Origin: Verticillium longisporum | Taxonomy: Eukaryota; Ascomycota; Sordariomycetes; Glomerellales; Plectosphaerellaceae | Length of the DNA stretch: 64,000 nucleotides | NCBI GenBank assembly: GCA_019188255.1 | Contig: JAETXT010000008.1 | Coordinates: 3,286,001-3,350,000, forward strand | Reading direction: 5' to 3' | Part shown: positions 29,110-40,643 of the stretch, piece by piece | Layout: each line of letters begins with the position of its first letter | Numbering within the stretch: position 1 is the first letter of the stretch | The notes under the pieces: model-generated | Seen by the model: only the letters and a program-made list of their open reading frames with translations | The model's database searches: none | What the model was told of the DNA's origin: nothing | Made by a program: the position numbers and the translations under genes

Positions 29110-31979
29110 AGAATGAGCTATGATTTTAATAACGCGAGTGTGTGATGGCACCGGCTTATCGCCAGACATTTTTTTGGGCGTTTCTATCTTTGGCCTTGGT
29201 ATAGAAATTTCATATCCGAGCGTGGCACTGGAATGCGAAGGTCGTCGAGGTCGCGAAGCACGCCAAAGTAAGATTTCAACTGTCGGCACGGGTAGCTCCC
29301 ACAAGGGTGATGTAACGCTCCATCGCGTGTTCGCTTTACGCTTCGAGATCGTGAGTAGCACCACCCAAGCTGCCTACTTGAAACATTCAGGTCAATAGTG
29401 TCCATGCCAGACGCGATCGAGGCCTCGGCTGTGAGTCTATCTGGCCTTGCTAACGCGACTGGCAGCTGGTTGGTGTGGGGTTGGTCCCGCGGAGTTGTCC
29501 CACCTCAGGCCTCCCTGTCCCTGTCAGGGCACCACTACCCCTGCACAACGCCCTCAACTTTCACCAACCCCTGAGCCCCTGAGCAGCACAGCATACTTGG
29601 AACACACAAATCGTTCGCATGCTTCTGCTAGCCAGTGACGGTCGTCGACTGACCCTGGGAGGGGGTAAACTCCGAGGATTGATCAACGACCTGGCAGCAA
29701 ATGCAGCGGCCAACCAACCCGGGGTTCCTCGACTAAAGGGTAGCCGGCCGGAAAGGAAAAAGGCAACGCCTTAGCGGCTGAACCACTGAGGCAGTGGCTG
29801 GCTGACTGGCCAGCGGCGAGGCTTGGCCACGCGTAAATGGGCGCTCGAAGGAAGGACCGTATCTGGCCCTGTCAGCGTCTGATTCTCCGCATCGGCATTC
29901 CCGCCATCTATTAGTTTGGCTTGGCCTCGCTGTGCGCCAGGCTCTCTAAGATGCACGTGTAGCTCTTCCCTTGCGTCAAGTTCGATACTTTCCCGCCTCG
30001 CGAAAGGGGTAGCCTAGCACGTGTTACATGCCTCAATCTGCACTCGGCTAGCGATTATCTGTCTCCTGGCAAGTCGCTGGGCAAACGAGCAGACGTCTGG
30101 ACTCGCCCCAAACATACCAACAATGACGGAGCAAGGAGACCGCCACGTTGTCTAGGCCCTGCGAAGCATTTGCGGCTTGTAGGATCCTCACGGTGACCTT
30201 GGCATCATCTGGTTCCAAGAGCTTTCGCACAGAGGCTGGGTCAGCCATGAGCCGTCCCGTGCTCCCAAGGCAGGTAGAGATGAAGTATTCGCTCCAGATG
30301 CCTGCCATGCACTAGTTGGTCGTTCGCTTTGTCATTGTCTGGGCCATAGTGTTACGGGTTATACCCGTGGTATAGTATAGGCTGTGCCTATACCTCTATG
30401 AATGCAGCCCAGTTGGCTTAACGACGTTGATTCAACACGTATCCTTTGAGCTCAATTGGATAGCTGCCGTATGGCACTTACGACCGTGTGAGGGCTGTCA
30501 CTAAGCCCCTTTGGGGCCGACCGTAACACATAGCAGAGATTGCCGGCAGTTTGCTGTCTCGATGTTCAAGTCCTTACCATCAAAGTCTTTCACGGGACTG
30601 TACCGGTCCCGGATGAACGATTGTTGCTTTACGGGCTACCACACATGGAGTCTCTCATCCCGTGTAGCTACCGCGATATGCCATGCTTCGCTTGCTACAA
30701 TGTTCTCGCCTCGGCGAGTTCTATAGCACTGACACAGAAGCAGGCCGGCATCGGAGAGGATCATGCATCGTGAGAGCATGCGTTCATGAGCCATCCAGCC
30801 GCGTGTGAAGAGCTGACGCATCTTTTAAGCCTCAAGGTCGAGCAGTGGTGGCCTGACAGAGATGTCACATGGTATCCTGGGCTGTTGCTGCTCGATCCTG
30901 TTTTGGAACACCTGGTGATCAGGCCCGCTTCTTGTTTGGTGGGAGAAATAGACACTGTCGAACCTTTATAGGCTGCGGCCGCGATGGTGAGCAAGGACGC
31001 AGAGTAGATGAGATCCATCTTGCGCTCTTGAGTGATTCAGTTCACAATTTTGCAAATCAGTCTTGCAAACAAGTCTTACGAGACGCCGGGCCGTTGTTCA
31101 GGTGCCTTGCTCTTCAACCATGACGGTGTCTGGTCTTCATGTGTAGGATTGGCGACTTGTGACTCGTCAAGATAGACCCCGAGGATGGTGCAGATCTTGC
31201 CGCATCGAATCTTGATCCCGTAATGCCATACAGGGTGCCTTCGTCCTCTTCTTGATCGCTTCAGTAAATGTAACGAAGTATGACGGGCTGTTCGCCTCTC
31301 GCTGTCTGACTCATATGGTGGATATGATAGTCTCGAGAAAGTTTGGAGACTGCCATATTAATCTGCTGGAGGCCTGTTGAAGAGGCCAACTGTCGCTTAG
31401 TATGGTTATCATGCTTCCCAGAGACCTTGCTGACAACGATATCTCATGTTCTGGTACCTTCAACACACAAGATTGAAGATCGCAGGCTACAATGCACATT
31501 GATCGATGTTTCGAAAGACCTCATGAATGGCCATGCCTCTGCTCAGAAGTATGCTTTAGAAATACCAATATGAAAACCGACAAGTCAAGGTGCCTTAATC
31601 CCGAAATTTTCTCATACAGTTGCGCTGCGACCAGTCTCAAGTCGCTCTGTTACAACTCTTCTGACGAAACTACGTCAATGTTTGTCGGGGAGCACTCGAC
31701 AGAGCAACACAGTTGCCGAGTCCAACATTCTTTATATACGGCAGCACAGAGGATATAGAATCCATGACTGAAAACAAGGAGAACAAGAAGTCACTTGAAA
31801 GCGATCAACTGAAGTGGGAGCCAAGCATTTTGTCTGGGCTGGAGGGGCCGATACCCGTGGGGGTTAGGGTTGATCGACATTTCAGCAACGTGTTGTGCTG
31901 GTCGAATCGCCACCTGCTGCCTGGATCATCAACGCATTCAACGTCAGCGGTGCAACAATAAATCCCAATAATTTTCCAA
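29110..31979. other. Gene-poor interval with a solo-LTR-like insertion
   Basis: About 2.9 kb without a supported gene. The LTR-like element at 30350-30527 with its target duplication lies in the middle. Sequence from about 30900 to 31980 is relatively AT-rich and shows scattered short open frames without recognisable domains. Confidence 0.5.
30350..30527. mobile_element. Solo-LTR-like element, copy 2 (178 bp) with 5-bp target duplication
   Basis: Begins TGTTACGGGT and ends CCGACCGTAACA. It is flanked on both sides by CATAG (30345-30349 and 30528-30532), a perfect 5-bp target-site duplication. Internal segments ATGCAGCCCAGTTG, GCTCAATTGGATAGCTGCC and TTTGGGGCCGACCGTAACA match copy 1. TG..CA ends plus a 5-bp duplication are the signature of an LTR-retrotransposon remnant left by LTR-LTR recombination. 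No gag or pol coding remains nearby. Confidence 0.85.
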
Positions 31980-32836
31980 ATGAAAATGTCACAGGTATAC
32001 ATTTCTACACAAAAACAGACCGCGAGTATATAGGCTGATCGTCACAGTTTGTCAAAACAAAAGCGCTCTACCTCGACAACGATGGCGGCGTCGTCACAGC
32101 CTTCATCGTGTCCTGCACCCCCTTCACGGCAGCCAGCGAGGCGCACAAACCCCTGTTCAAGACGGCCACTGGAAACGACTTTCTCGTCGCGACAGACCAG
32201 ACGCTCTTTTACGCGCAAGGAGGCGGCCAGCCAGCGGACACTGGCACCATGACGTCGATGATCACGGGAGACGCGGCCAAGTTCCACGTCACAGGCGTGC
32301 GGAAAACCACCGAGGGAACCATCCTCCACCTGGGCTCTTTCGAGGACAGCCCCTTTGAGAAGGGCGACCTCGTCACTCAGCATATCGACATGGACAAGCG
32401 TCGTCTGCATTCCCAGATTCACGACGCCGGTCATATCATCAGCTCGGCCGTTCGCAAGCTCGCAGACGCCATCCCTGACGTCACCGAGCTCAAGGCGCAG
32501 CACTACCCCGACTCGGCGTTTGTCGAGTTCAAAGGCTTCATCGACGGCAAGCACAAAGCTGACATTGAGGCGGCTGCCAACGCCTTGATCGACGAAAACC
32601 TGCCGATCAAAGTGTGTTACTGGACGCAGGAGGAGCTGGTACGGGCATGCTGGTCGGTGCCGGTGACTCTCGTCTTGCCTGAGGGGGCGCTCGACCGCGC
32701 CGTCGGCTTTGTGGGGGCGGGAGCCTATGCCTGTGGAGGCACGCACATGGCGACGACGGGTGAGGTGGGCCATGTCAGGATTCGCAACATCAAGCGCCAA
32801 AAGGGCATCTCCAAGATATCATACGAGCTGGCATAG
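31980..32836 (+). CDS. AlaX-like trans-editing protein (alanyl-tRNA editing domain)
   Basis: Free-standing relative of the AlaRS editing domain, expected to hydrolyse mischarged Ser- or Gly-tRNA(Ala) in the cytosol. About 267 residues. Exon 1 is a tiny 15 nt (31980-31994, MKMSQ), followed by a 53-bp intron (31995-32047) and exon 2 from 32048 (FVKTKALYLDNDGG). This start was chosen because the frame has no ATG between the splice site and conserved sequence. Hallmarks are QTLFYAQGGGQPADTGTM, the zinc-site histidines in RRLHSQIHDAGHIISSAVRK, and the distal Cys/His motif YACGGTHMATTGEVGHVRIR followed by KGISKISYEL. All expected metal ligands are present. It ends 83 bp from the stop of ACC deaminase on the other strand, so the two 3' UTRs probably overlap. 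Confidence 0.9.
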
Positions 32837-32919
32837 CATCATTTCGTCCATCCGTTCACCAGGAAACAGACACATTGCATAAATCATCGCTTCATTTCAT
32901 CTCATTGACCCTCGCCCTC

Positions 32920-34036
32920 TCAAAGACTCGAGTACGCGTTGAGGGCCAGCTGGCCTCCCAGATGGGCATACAAAACGTTGCTGCCCTCGGCGAGCTCACC
33001 CTTGCGAATAATGTCCATCATACCGGCCAAGCTCTTGCCCTCGTACACGGGATCCGTAATGAAGCCTTCAGTGCTGGCGCCAAACTTCATGGCGTCAATG
33101 GTCGTCTGGTCGGGGATGCCGTAGACGCCAGCATGATACCTGTCATCCAGGATAATGTCGGCCTCTGTGATGTCGCCCTCCGCGAGACCAATCTTGACGC
33201 CCGTCGCCTTGGCGATGCCCAGCACCTGGTCAAAGGTCTGCTGCACCTTGGCCGAGGCATCAATGCCAATGACCTTGCGCTCGGGCGACCCGTTCTTCTG
33301 CGCGAGCTTGAAGCCGGCCACCATGCCGGCCATGGTCGACCCCGTGACGGCGCAGACAATGACCGTGTCGAAGAAGACGCCGAGCTCCTTCTCCTGCGCC
33401 TCGACCTCGTAGGCCCAGCGCGCGAACCCGAGGCCGCCGAGCGGGTGGTCCGACGCGCCGGCGGGGATGTAGTACGGCCTGCGCCCGGCGTCGGCGAGCT
33501 CCGCCTTGAGCCGCGCCAGCGTGTCCTTGTGCTCAATGCCAAACGTCGACGGGTCGAGGCGCACGTCGGCGCCCATGAGGCGCGACAGCTGCAGGTTGCC
33601 GACCTTTTCGTAGCCCGGGTCCTCCCAGTCGACCCAGTGCTCCTGCACGAGCGCCGCCCGGAGGCCGAGCTTGGTCGCGACGGCCGTCACCTGCCGCGTG
33701 TGGTTCGACTGCACGCCGCCAATGCTGACGAGCGTGTCGCAGCCCTGCGCGAGCGCCTCGGAGGCGAGATATCTGCTTTCCGCGTCAGGATGCGCAGCAG
33801 GACGACCGGGAACGGACGCTCTCTGAGTGTGGGGAGGGGGGACGGGCTTACTCGAGCTTGCGGGTCTTGTTGCCGCCGTATGCGAGGCCCGAATTGCAGT
33901 CCTCGCGTTTGGCGTAGACGTTGACCTTGCCGCCGAGGGCCTGGGAGATGCGGGGGAGGGGCTGGATCGGCGAGTGCCCGAAGAGAAAGCTCTCCCTCGG
34001 GATGCTGGCAAAGGGCTCGGGCAGGACGACAGACAT
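32920..34036 (-). CDS. 1-aminocyclopropane-1-carboxylate (ACC) deaminase
   Basis: PLP-dependent enzyme that converts ACC, the ethylene precursor, to 2-oxobutanoate and ammonia; close relatives are D-cysteine desulfhydrases. About 345 residues, exons 34036-33852 and 33772-32920, with a 79-bp intron. The start [15 protein letters not shown] precedes [20 protein letters not shown] and the PLP-lysine motif [17 protein letters not shown], which is rebuilt across the intron. Next come [75 protein letters not shown] and the C-terminal [17 protein letters not shown]. Length and all blocks agree with true fungal/bacterial ACC deaminases, and the gene is intact. In plant-associated microbes this activity lowers plant ethylene; a role in this organism is inference. 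Confidence 0.95.
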
Positions 34037-34981
34037 GATGTGGTGGTGGTGTGGATGGACTCGTGGAAGACCGTCGGTGGGTTCTACACTCTGACACCTT
34101 TGTGATCCTCTAATGAGGGCGTATCATCATCTATAAGTCGACTCTCGAGCCTTAGCCTCCGAGGAGGCTATGTGCGATCTCGGAGTGGAAGACCGACGTC
34201 AGCCGCTGAGGGGGTCATCCATGCCTATCACTGGCATGACTCGACGATGCATCTCTCCCCCGGGTCCACCAAAAGTACCCAGAAGGCGTGTGTAGATAAC
34301 TCGTGCGCCCCCAAAGGTTCTTGGCTTTGCCGCGACGGCCTCTCATGGGGTGACGCTGTAACACCTGGGTGGGCCTCGCTGACGGGGTTGGGTTCCACGA
34401 CTTGGAGACGGAGGGGGCGGGGTCAAGAGATGCGACGGGTGAAGAGGAAGATGGTAGCAGGGTAGAGTAGGTGTGAGAGGCATGGTCAAAGTCGTAAGAG
34501 AAAAGATGGTCAGCTCAATCGCGCGTGTGTTCAACCTATCGCCTCAGTCGAGAGTCTCACGGAGGGCTACGGAAAATACATCACGTCGCAGCTGTTTGTA
34601 TGATAAAAGGCTGTGACGTGTAGCAGTCAGAGTCCTGCGGAGTTGATCAGTGTTCCGGATCCCCACCTTTGGGCTCCAGATCAGATACCGACGCCAGCCA
34701 TGCCATGCGGAGAAGACACAAGGTCTGACAGTCTGTAATCAGCAATCTGGCCTATGTCGGGCGGCCCCGATTGCCATTTGAGGAGCGAGGAACGGCATCC
34801 GCACAGAGTCCGATCCGGCTGTCGGATGTCGGCCTCGTAGACTTCACTGAGGAGAGCGGCAACTGTAAGACAAATCTCTTCATTCTGGGTGTATTGGGGG
34901 CGGGCTGCTTTTGGTACTGCCCTCGACTAAAATCAAACGCTTCGTTTACATGCATCACGCCTCTTTTTCACTGCCATCCAT
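34037..34981. other. Intergenic region, no feature seen
   Basis: About 0.95 kb between the ACC deaminase start and the dioxygenase 3' end. Nothing coding or repetitive is apparent. Confidence 0.5.
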
Positions 34982-36303
34982 CTATTCGGCATCGAGAGGC
35001 GCACGCGGCGCCGTGTTGTTGACCTGGATACCGCCTCGCTTCTTCTCGTTGCTGTCATGGAACGGCAGCGCCCATCCGCCCTCGTTCTCCGGTGTTGACA
35101 GCCAGAGTCGCAAAAGGTGGCGGCGGGGGTGAGGAGGAGGGTGGTCTACGACTCGTCAGTCTTTATTCTTCCGCAAGCTGTCTGGCACAATTGACTCACC
35201 GACGTAGGCCGTCCTGGCGTGCAGAATGTGCGTGTTGGTCAGGAACTGAATATCGCCGACCTCAAGGATCATGTGCAAGGCCAGCGCCTGGCAGGTTTCC
35301 TCGAGAATCTTGAGGGCCGTCTGCTGCTCAGGGCCGAGGGCGGGAATGAGGCCCGGGTCGGAGAAGGGTTCCAGAAATCGCACTTAGTAGGGATCCCACT
35401 TGGAGTACACCCTTCCCTTGCCGCCATTCTCGAGGTAGAACACGGGCTGTCTCGTCCAGCCGTCCTGACCTTCGGACACCTCGCCCTTGCGGTCGAAGTA
35501 CCAGATGGGCTTGGTCAGGATCTCGGCCACATCAGGGTGCTCCTGCTGCAGCTTGTTCCAGACGGCGTGGACGCTGACGAGATCGCTCTCGCCACCCTCC
35601 TGGGCGCGGTGGACGCACAGCAGACCGACGAGGTCGCCATCGTCGGCGTGGAAGAACTGGCGAGCAGTCGTTCGGTAGATGCGAACCTTGTCAATCTGTG
35701 TGGCGTCATCACCGACGTCCTTGACATGGCCCAGGACATGTCCACGGCCGTTCTGCGAAACAAAGTAGCCGAGGTAGGTGCCGAGGCCCATGTACGCGAC
35801 GGCATTCTTGTGAGGGCCCCATTGCTGGGCAGGGAAGTTCTTGAACAGAATGAAGCCCTTGCCGTCGATGAGGTCGCTGCGCAGATTACCGAGAATCTTG
35901 CTGAGGTTGGGCAGCGGGAAGTTTTCCTTGACTAGGTCAGACAAGAGTGTACATCCGGCATGGCAAGATGACATACCTTGGTGATGCCGGTCAGCGCCGT
36001 GCCGCTCGCAATGAAGGCGTCGGCAGTGCGGCTGAGCTCTTCCACCTCCTCAGGGGTAAGGGGGTGAGTCCATCGCTCAGGGTTGTTGACGAACTCGTCC
36101 TTGTGCCAGACTGTTGGGCCGGTGATCTCCTTGGGAAAATCCTCATAGGGGCGCAGCTTCTCGTAGAGAGGGTTGTGCTGGCCCGACGTGCGGATACCGT
36201 CGGGGAAGATCTCCCGCGGCGCTTCGGCGTTGTTGCCCTTCCACTTGGCCGCAGCCGGGGACGGGAGGGTCGTGGCTTCGTTGACGAGGACACCGGGAGC
36301 CAT
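34982..36303 (-). pseudogene. TauD/TfdA-family Fe(II)/2-oxoglutarate dioxygenase, interrupted by an in-frame stop
   Basis: Alpha-ketoglutarate-dependent dioxygenase related to taurine or sulfonate dioxygenases. Exons are 36303-35977, 35926-35200 and 35145-34982, about 405 codons. Splicing joins TALTGITK to ENFPLPNLSKIL, and TAYVD to HPPPHPRRHLLRLWLS. The Fe(II) ligands are visible: His and Asp in ARQFFHADDGDLVGLL, and the distal His in THILHARTAY or RRHLLRLWL with the 2OG-binding Arg. The C-terminal exon (ENEGGWALPFHDSNEKKRG) is intact and clearly conserved. At 35384-35386 a TAA interrupts VYSKWDPY-stop-VRFLEPFSD in the same frame, where relatives have an aromatic residue. One base change (for example TAC to TAA) explains it. 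Since everything else is intact, this is either a recent null allele or a base-call error. Start 36303 (MAPGVLVNEA) lies just after a likely 5'-UTR intron. Confidence 0.85.
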
Positions 36304-37636
36304 GTTGACGTTCTGCAAAGTAAATCACACGTATGTACAGTTGTGCTGCAAATATGCCACTTGCTTCTTCTCACGCTTGAGAGACAATCGTGTGCGACCC
36401 CCCGCGGGCGAAGTGTCCTCTACTTGAAGGATTTCGGCATTTGAAATGCCCCTCACGGAGACAGTACATCGTGACGTAGAGACGCGCGACTGGTGATGAG
36501 GACAGCCGTGTACGGCATGGCGTGCTGCAGTGCGATAGGTAAAGATTCGCGAGCTCGCGGGCACAGATGGCGTGCTCAGGGGTCCTATATCGCGAGAGTG
36601 GTCTCGGATTGCGTGACCGTCAACGGTGCGGAGTCGGGCGATCACTCCCACCGGTGCTGTCGCCCCGGAAGAAAGGCAGAATCAAGTGCCGTGATCGCAG
36701 CGTGGGACTCGACAGTGATGCTCGGTCGCCGTCCACCGTTGGCTGCTGGACGATGTTGATGGAGCGCGACGACATGAATCTGGCATCGACCCAGTCTGTC
36801 GGTTCGCTTGCGTGCTGAGAGGACCCAGCTCTAAGAGAGGTCCGCACTAGGGACTGGAGGCTGCCTCGTGCCTTGATCTCCCGTCACTCAAAGAGGAAAT
36901 GGTGGTTCGAGAATCAACGCAACGTCAGTCGACATTCGTCCGAGTCAATGTCTGCCATCAAGGGACGCAACGAGCAGTAGCTCTTTCGAGTCGCGCCACG
37001 CAGTCTTGGGGTCAAATCCCGATGTGTCTGGCGTGGAGAATGCGACCCCACGATCTTGCGGCTTGCAGATGTACGTATGGAACGAGATCACGTGCATATT
37101 CCCCTCCAAGCCTCCAAGCCTCCAAGCTGGGGGAAAATCTCCACTGACTGAATGGACCCTTGTTAGAAGGTTTGGGCGCGTCCAGTGGTCCTTTCCCAGG
37201 TGGCGGAGGGGGCATTTCTGCTGACTCATCCTTCCAGGCTTCCTTCCTTCCACGAGGGCGTTCCTGGCGCGCGGAAAGAAGGCAGCCAGCGACAAGACAA
37301 GTGGAAGAAGTACGTACCTTGTACCAGACTGCCTGACAGGCAGGAGGGTTCAATCCAACCCACCATGCCGGACACCAGAAGGCGACCTACTGCACGACCG
37401 CCGCAGCCTAACACACCACCGTTACATTTTCCTGTCGACCACATTTCGCGATACAACGAAAGCACGCGGCTCGCTGCATCACCCCTTTTCCAAACATCAT
37501 TCGAACGACAGACAGGCCAGAGAGAAACAGAGCACAGGGTCTTTCCCACCTTATCCCCGAACCACTTGACCGACCGAACCCCGGAATCCGGAACCCGCAA
37601 TCTGGGGCGCGCATCTTGACATCGCCCCTCTTCACC
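36304..37636. other. Intergenic region between divergent genes, no feature seen
   Basis: About 1.3 kb with promoters of the dioxygenase and Dot1 genes. A TTTGCAG/AACGTC junction just upstream of 36303 looks like the acceptor of a leader intron. CCTCCAAG repeats lie at 37106-37130. Confidence 0.45.
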
Positions 37637-39172
37637 ATGGCCCTCCTCAGCGCAAAACCCAAAAAGCCACGCATGGTGCACCGCGAACGAGTCGAAGTCG
37701 TCACACCCAAGCCCAAGCCGAGACTCCTGCCCCCGCTGTCGCCGCCTCGGTCCGCTCCCAGTCCTCGTCCTCCTCCCGCGCCTACCCGAAGCCCATGCTG
37801 CACCCCAACCACAAGAACACGTCTCCCTAACCGTCCTCCTCCGATGACCGCCGCGCCGAGCGCAAACGCAAACACGGCAGCGACGACCCCTTGCAGCCTC
37901 ACTTTGACAAGGACTCGGACGGCGAGGACGAGGACGACGACGTCTTCCTGAACCTCGAGAGCCGCAAGCGCCGCCGCCCGCTCGATGACCATGTCGACAA
38001 CAACAGGTCCCTCACCTGTGCCGTTGCGTTCGATGTCGACAAGCCCAGGCGGCTTAACTACATCCACGGGACTGAGGTTACGGACTCGGCGTCGACCTCT
38101 AAGGCCGTCGAGCGCGCGCTGGGGGCCGGACCCGATGACGACATTCGCGTCGAGCTCCAGTACCCCAGCTTGTATGCGCCAGAAAAGTATGCACGCGCGT
38201 CCTAATGCCACTTCATTTTCGTACAATTGCTGACAACCTCCTTCTCACGACAGATACGAACTCCTCGTGGAGAATGGCAAGATTGATGCCGTTAGGGACA
38301 TCATCGACGTTGTCTCGCACGTTGCCGACGAATACCTGACGGAAGAACAAGCGGTCGACTTCCGCGAGCCGAAAGCTGGACTGATCCGTCGCCTGAAGCG
38401 CGCATCGGGAATGAACGAGCTGGGCAGTTTCAAAGAGGCGCTCAGAGACGCCAACGCTAAGATTCTATCTCTGGCTAACGACGGCACGTTCCGGAAAAAC
38501 CTCGACACCAAGCACAGCCTGCCTCGCAAGCTGGTTGAATTCATCCTGACCCAGGTCTACGACCGCACCGTGTCCCCCGACGTCGAAAAGCTGAAGCAGT
38601 ACACCAACGGCACCGACAATGTGTACGGAGAGCTGAACTACGTGTTCATTTCCAAGATCCTCCAGGAGAAGACGCGCATGACTTCGGACCAGGTCTTTGT
38701 CGATCTTGGTTCGGGTGTCGGCAACGTCGTGCTGCAAGCGGCGCTTGAAATCGGTTGCGAGAGCTGGGGCTGCGAGATGATGGACAACCCGTGCGATTTC
38801 GCCGAGGCGCAGAAGAAGGAGTTTGCCAAGCGCTGCAGGCTCTGGGGGTTGGCGCCTGGCAAGGTCAATCTTGTCAGGGGAGACTTCCTCCAGGAAACGT
38901 CCGTCCACGACGTCCTCAAACGCGCCGACGTCGTGCTCGTCAACAACCAAGCCTTCACGCCACAGCTCAATGACAAGCTGGTCAGCCTGTTCCTTGGCCT
39001 CAAGAAGGGCTGCAAGATTGTGTCGCTCAAGTCGTTCCTCTACGACCAGGGCGTGCGCAGCATTAATGATGTTGCCAGCAATATTCTGCAGGTCGAGGAC
39101 CATACATATCCCGAGGGCCACGTCAGCTGGACCAACGCTGGCGGCACATTTTGCATTTCGACGCGAAAGTAG
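37637..39172 (+). CDS. dot1: Histone H3-Lys79 methyltransferase Dot1
   Basis: Nuclear non-SET methyltransferase acting on H3K79, about 489 residues. Exons are 37637-38186 and 38254-39172 with a 67-bp intron joining LYAPEK to [11 protein letters not shown]. The N-terminal ~185 residues are basic and disordered, with [20 protein letters not shown]. The DOT1 fold has all key blocks: [17 protein letters not shown], the SAM-binding [50 protein letters not shown], and [15 protein letters not shown] (lysine channel), ending in [18 protein letters not shown]. Within the poorly conserved N-terminus two defects are apparent: a missing base near 37718-37720 (KPKP to [11 protein letters not shown]) and a TAA at 37828-37830 between KNTSP and [12 protein letters not shown]. 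The catalytic domain is unbroken. A short unusual intron covering this stretch cannot be excluded. Confidence 0.92.
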
Positions 39173-39490
39173 ACATGGGAAGACGATGAGAGCGGGCTGT
39201 CCGGGTTCGATACCAGATTGAGAGCGAGGGTTTGGCTTTGCGTAACGGCCGGTACATTGAAGCGGCATAAGCCATGGGATACAGGGGCGTTCCGGGTGTA
39301 CTGGTGATCTTGGTGGGAATGTTGCAGGCCTGAAGAGCAGCCGGATACCCTTGTGGCGACTCTCGGCGGACACAGCATGGCATTGCATGGCATTGCATGG
39401 CATGGCATGACACGGTGGTGGCGAGCCTCCACCTGTAGTATAAGTATAAGTTCAGGTATGATCAGCTGTCAAGACCATTTCGCTTATGCT

Positions 39491-40219
39491 TCATCGCTTG
39501 TTGTCAAAGTGTGGTTCGTTGGCGAGGTTCATGGCGTCAGCTTCCTGGGCCATTCTCTTCATCCAGCGGTCAATGAGCTCCTTGTTCTCTCTCTTGACCT
39601 TGTCACGCTCTTTCTCGGCCATGGCAACCTGAAGGTTCAATGTGATCATCTCGTCTTGGACATCCTACGGCAGTTGGCAGTTAGCGATGGACATGGTCGG
39701 GGGAAAGACACGTCGCAGGCACAAACCTCGATCAGTTTTCTTTTTTCCTTGATTTCGTGTTCGCGGTCACGTAGTTTGGTGACGAGGGCAGCCTTCTCCG
39801 ACGTGAGGGCCCTCAGCTCGTGGGTATCTGTCTTGGCCTTGTTGCGTAACTCGACAAGCTCGTCCTCGGCCTTTTTCGCCCGAGTCTGCAGGGAACCTTT
39901 CGATCGCAGGGCTTCGGCGAGGTCGAATCGGAGCTGCGCGGCAACGGGGTCGGCACCATCCACGGGAGCAACAGCCTTTGCACCGCCCTTTGCCGGCGGC
40001 TTGGTCGTCGCTGCTAGCGCTTCCTTCTCAGCCTCGAGTGCCGCGACGCGATCGGTCAGCTGCGAACCTGCCATGCGCATAACGTGTCAATTATTGTCCG
40101 GCTTTGGTCTGCACAGGAAGAGGGCAGCAAGTACATAGTTCGACGAGCTCGAGGTTCACGGGATTGTTCCGCTCCTGCTCGCGGAGGGAAGCGAGGTATT
40201 CATCGCGCCATCCGGGCAT
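39491..40219 (-). CDS. atg16: Autophagy protein Atg16
   Basis: Coiled-coil protein that dimerises and binds Atg5-Atg12 to direct Atg8 lipidation at the phagophore. Exons are 40219-40135, 40067-39727 and 39664-39491, giving 199 residues, normal for fungal Atg16. The N-terminus MPGWRDEYLASLREQERNNP is the Atg5-binding helix. Splicing then gives NLELVEL-CSQLTDRVAALEAEK and KRKLIE-DVQDEMITLNLQ. A long heptad-rich region runs from about residue 30 to 180, ending in ELIDRWMKRMAQEADAMN, the conserved fungal C-terminal block. Intron borders are standard. The gene is intact. It is divergent from vps16 with a 424-bp shared upstream region. Confidence 0.93.
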
Positions 40220-40643
40220 GGCGGTGAGAAGCCGTTCGCACGGGTCGACGCTGATGAGTTCCTATTGCATCAGCCGTCAGCCGCGGGCGTCGGGAAATAG
40301 ATGCTGGTCGCAACAGGCGGATGCATGTCAGAAGCAGCAACGCGCGTGGTCAGTGAAGGCTACCTTACCTTATCAGAGGTTCTGAGACACAAAACACCCT
40401 TCAATGACGTGCCTACCGGTGTTTTGCCGCCCCACTGAAGAGGTACGGCCAGGGGGGCCTGGCGAGGTTGTGTGTTGTGTGGGCGTTGGGTGGTCGGAGC
40501 TCCAGGCAAGCTCATGTGAGCTCCTGTCACGCCCTGAGTGCTATACCGTACCTATTTATTACCTGGCGTTCAGTCTCCCCCACCCACACTTCCGCCGCGC
40601 GAAGCCGAACGACACTCTCTGACCAGTCATGAGGTGATGCGAA
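40220..40643. promoter_or_regulatory. Divergent promoter region of atg16 and vps16
   Basis: 424 bp separate the two start codons, so both promoters lie here. CTTACCTTACC near 40363 and CT-rich runs near 40575-40600 are visible; no specific factor site is claimed. Confidence 0.45.

Noticed and set aside
30350..30527. MITE/DNA-transposon interpretation of the 180-bp repeats
   Set aside because: Ends are TG..CA and the duplication is 5 bp with only 8-bp inverted ends, fitting a solo LTR better. Kept as the alternative.
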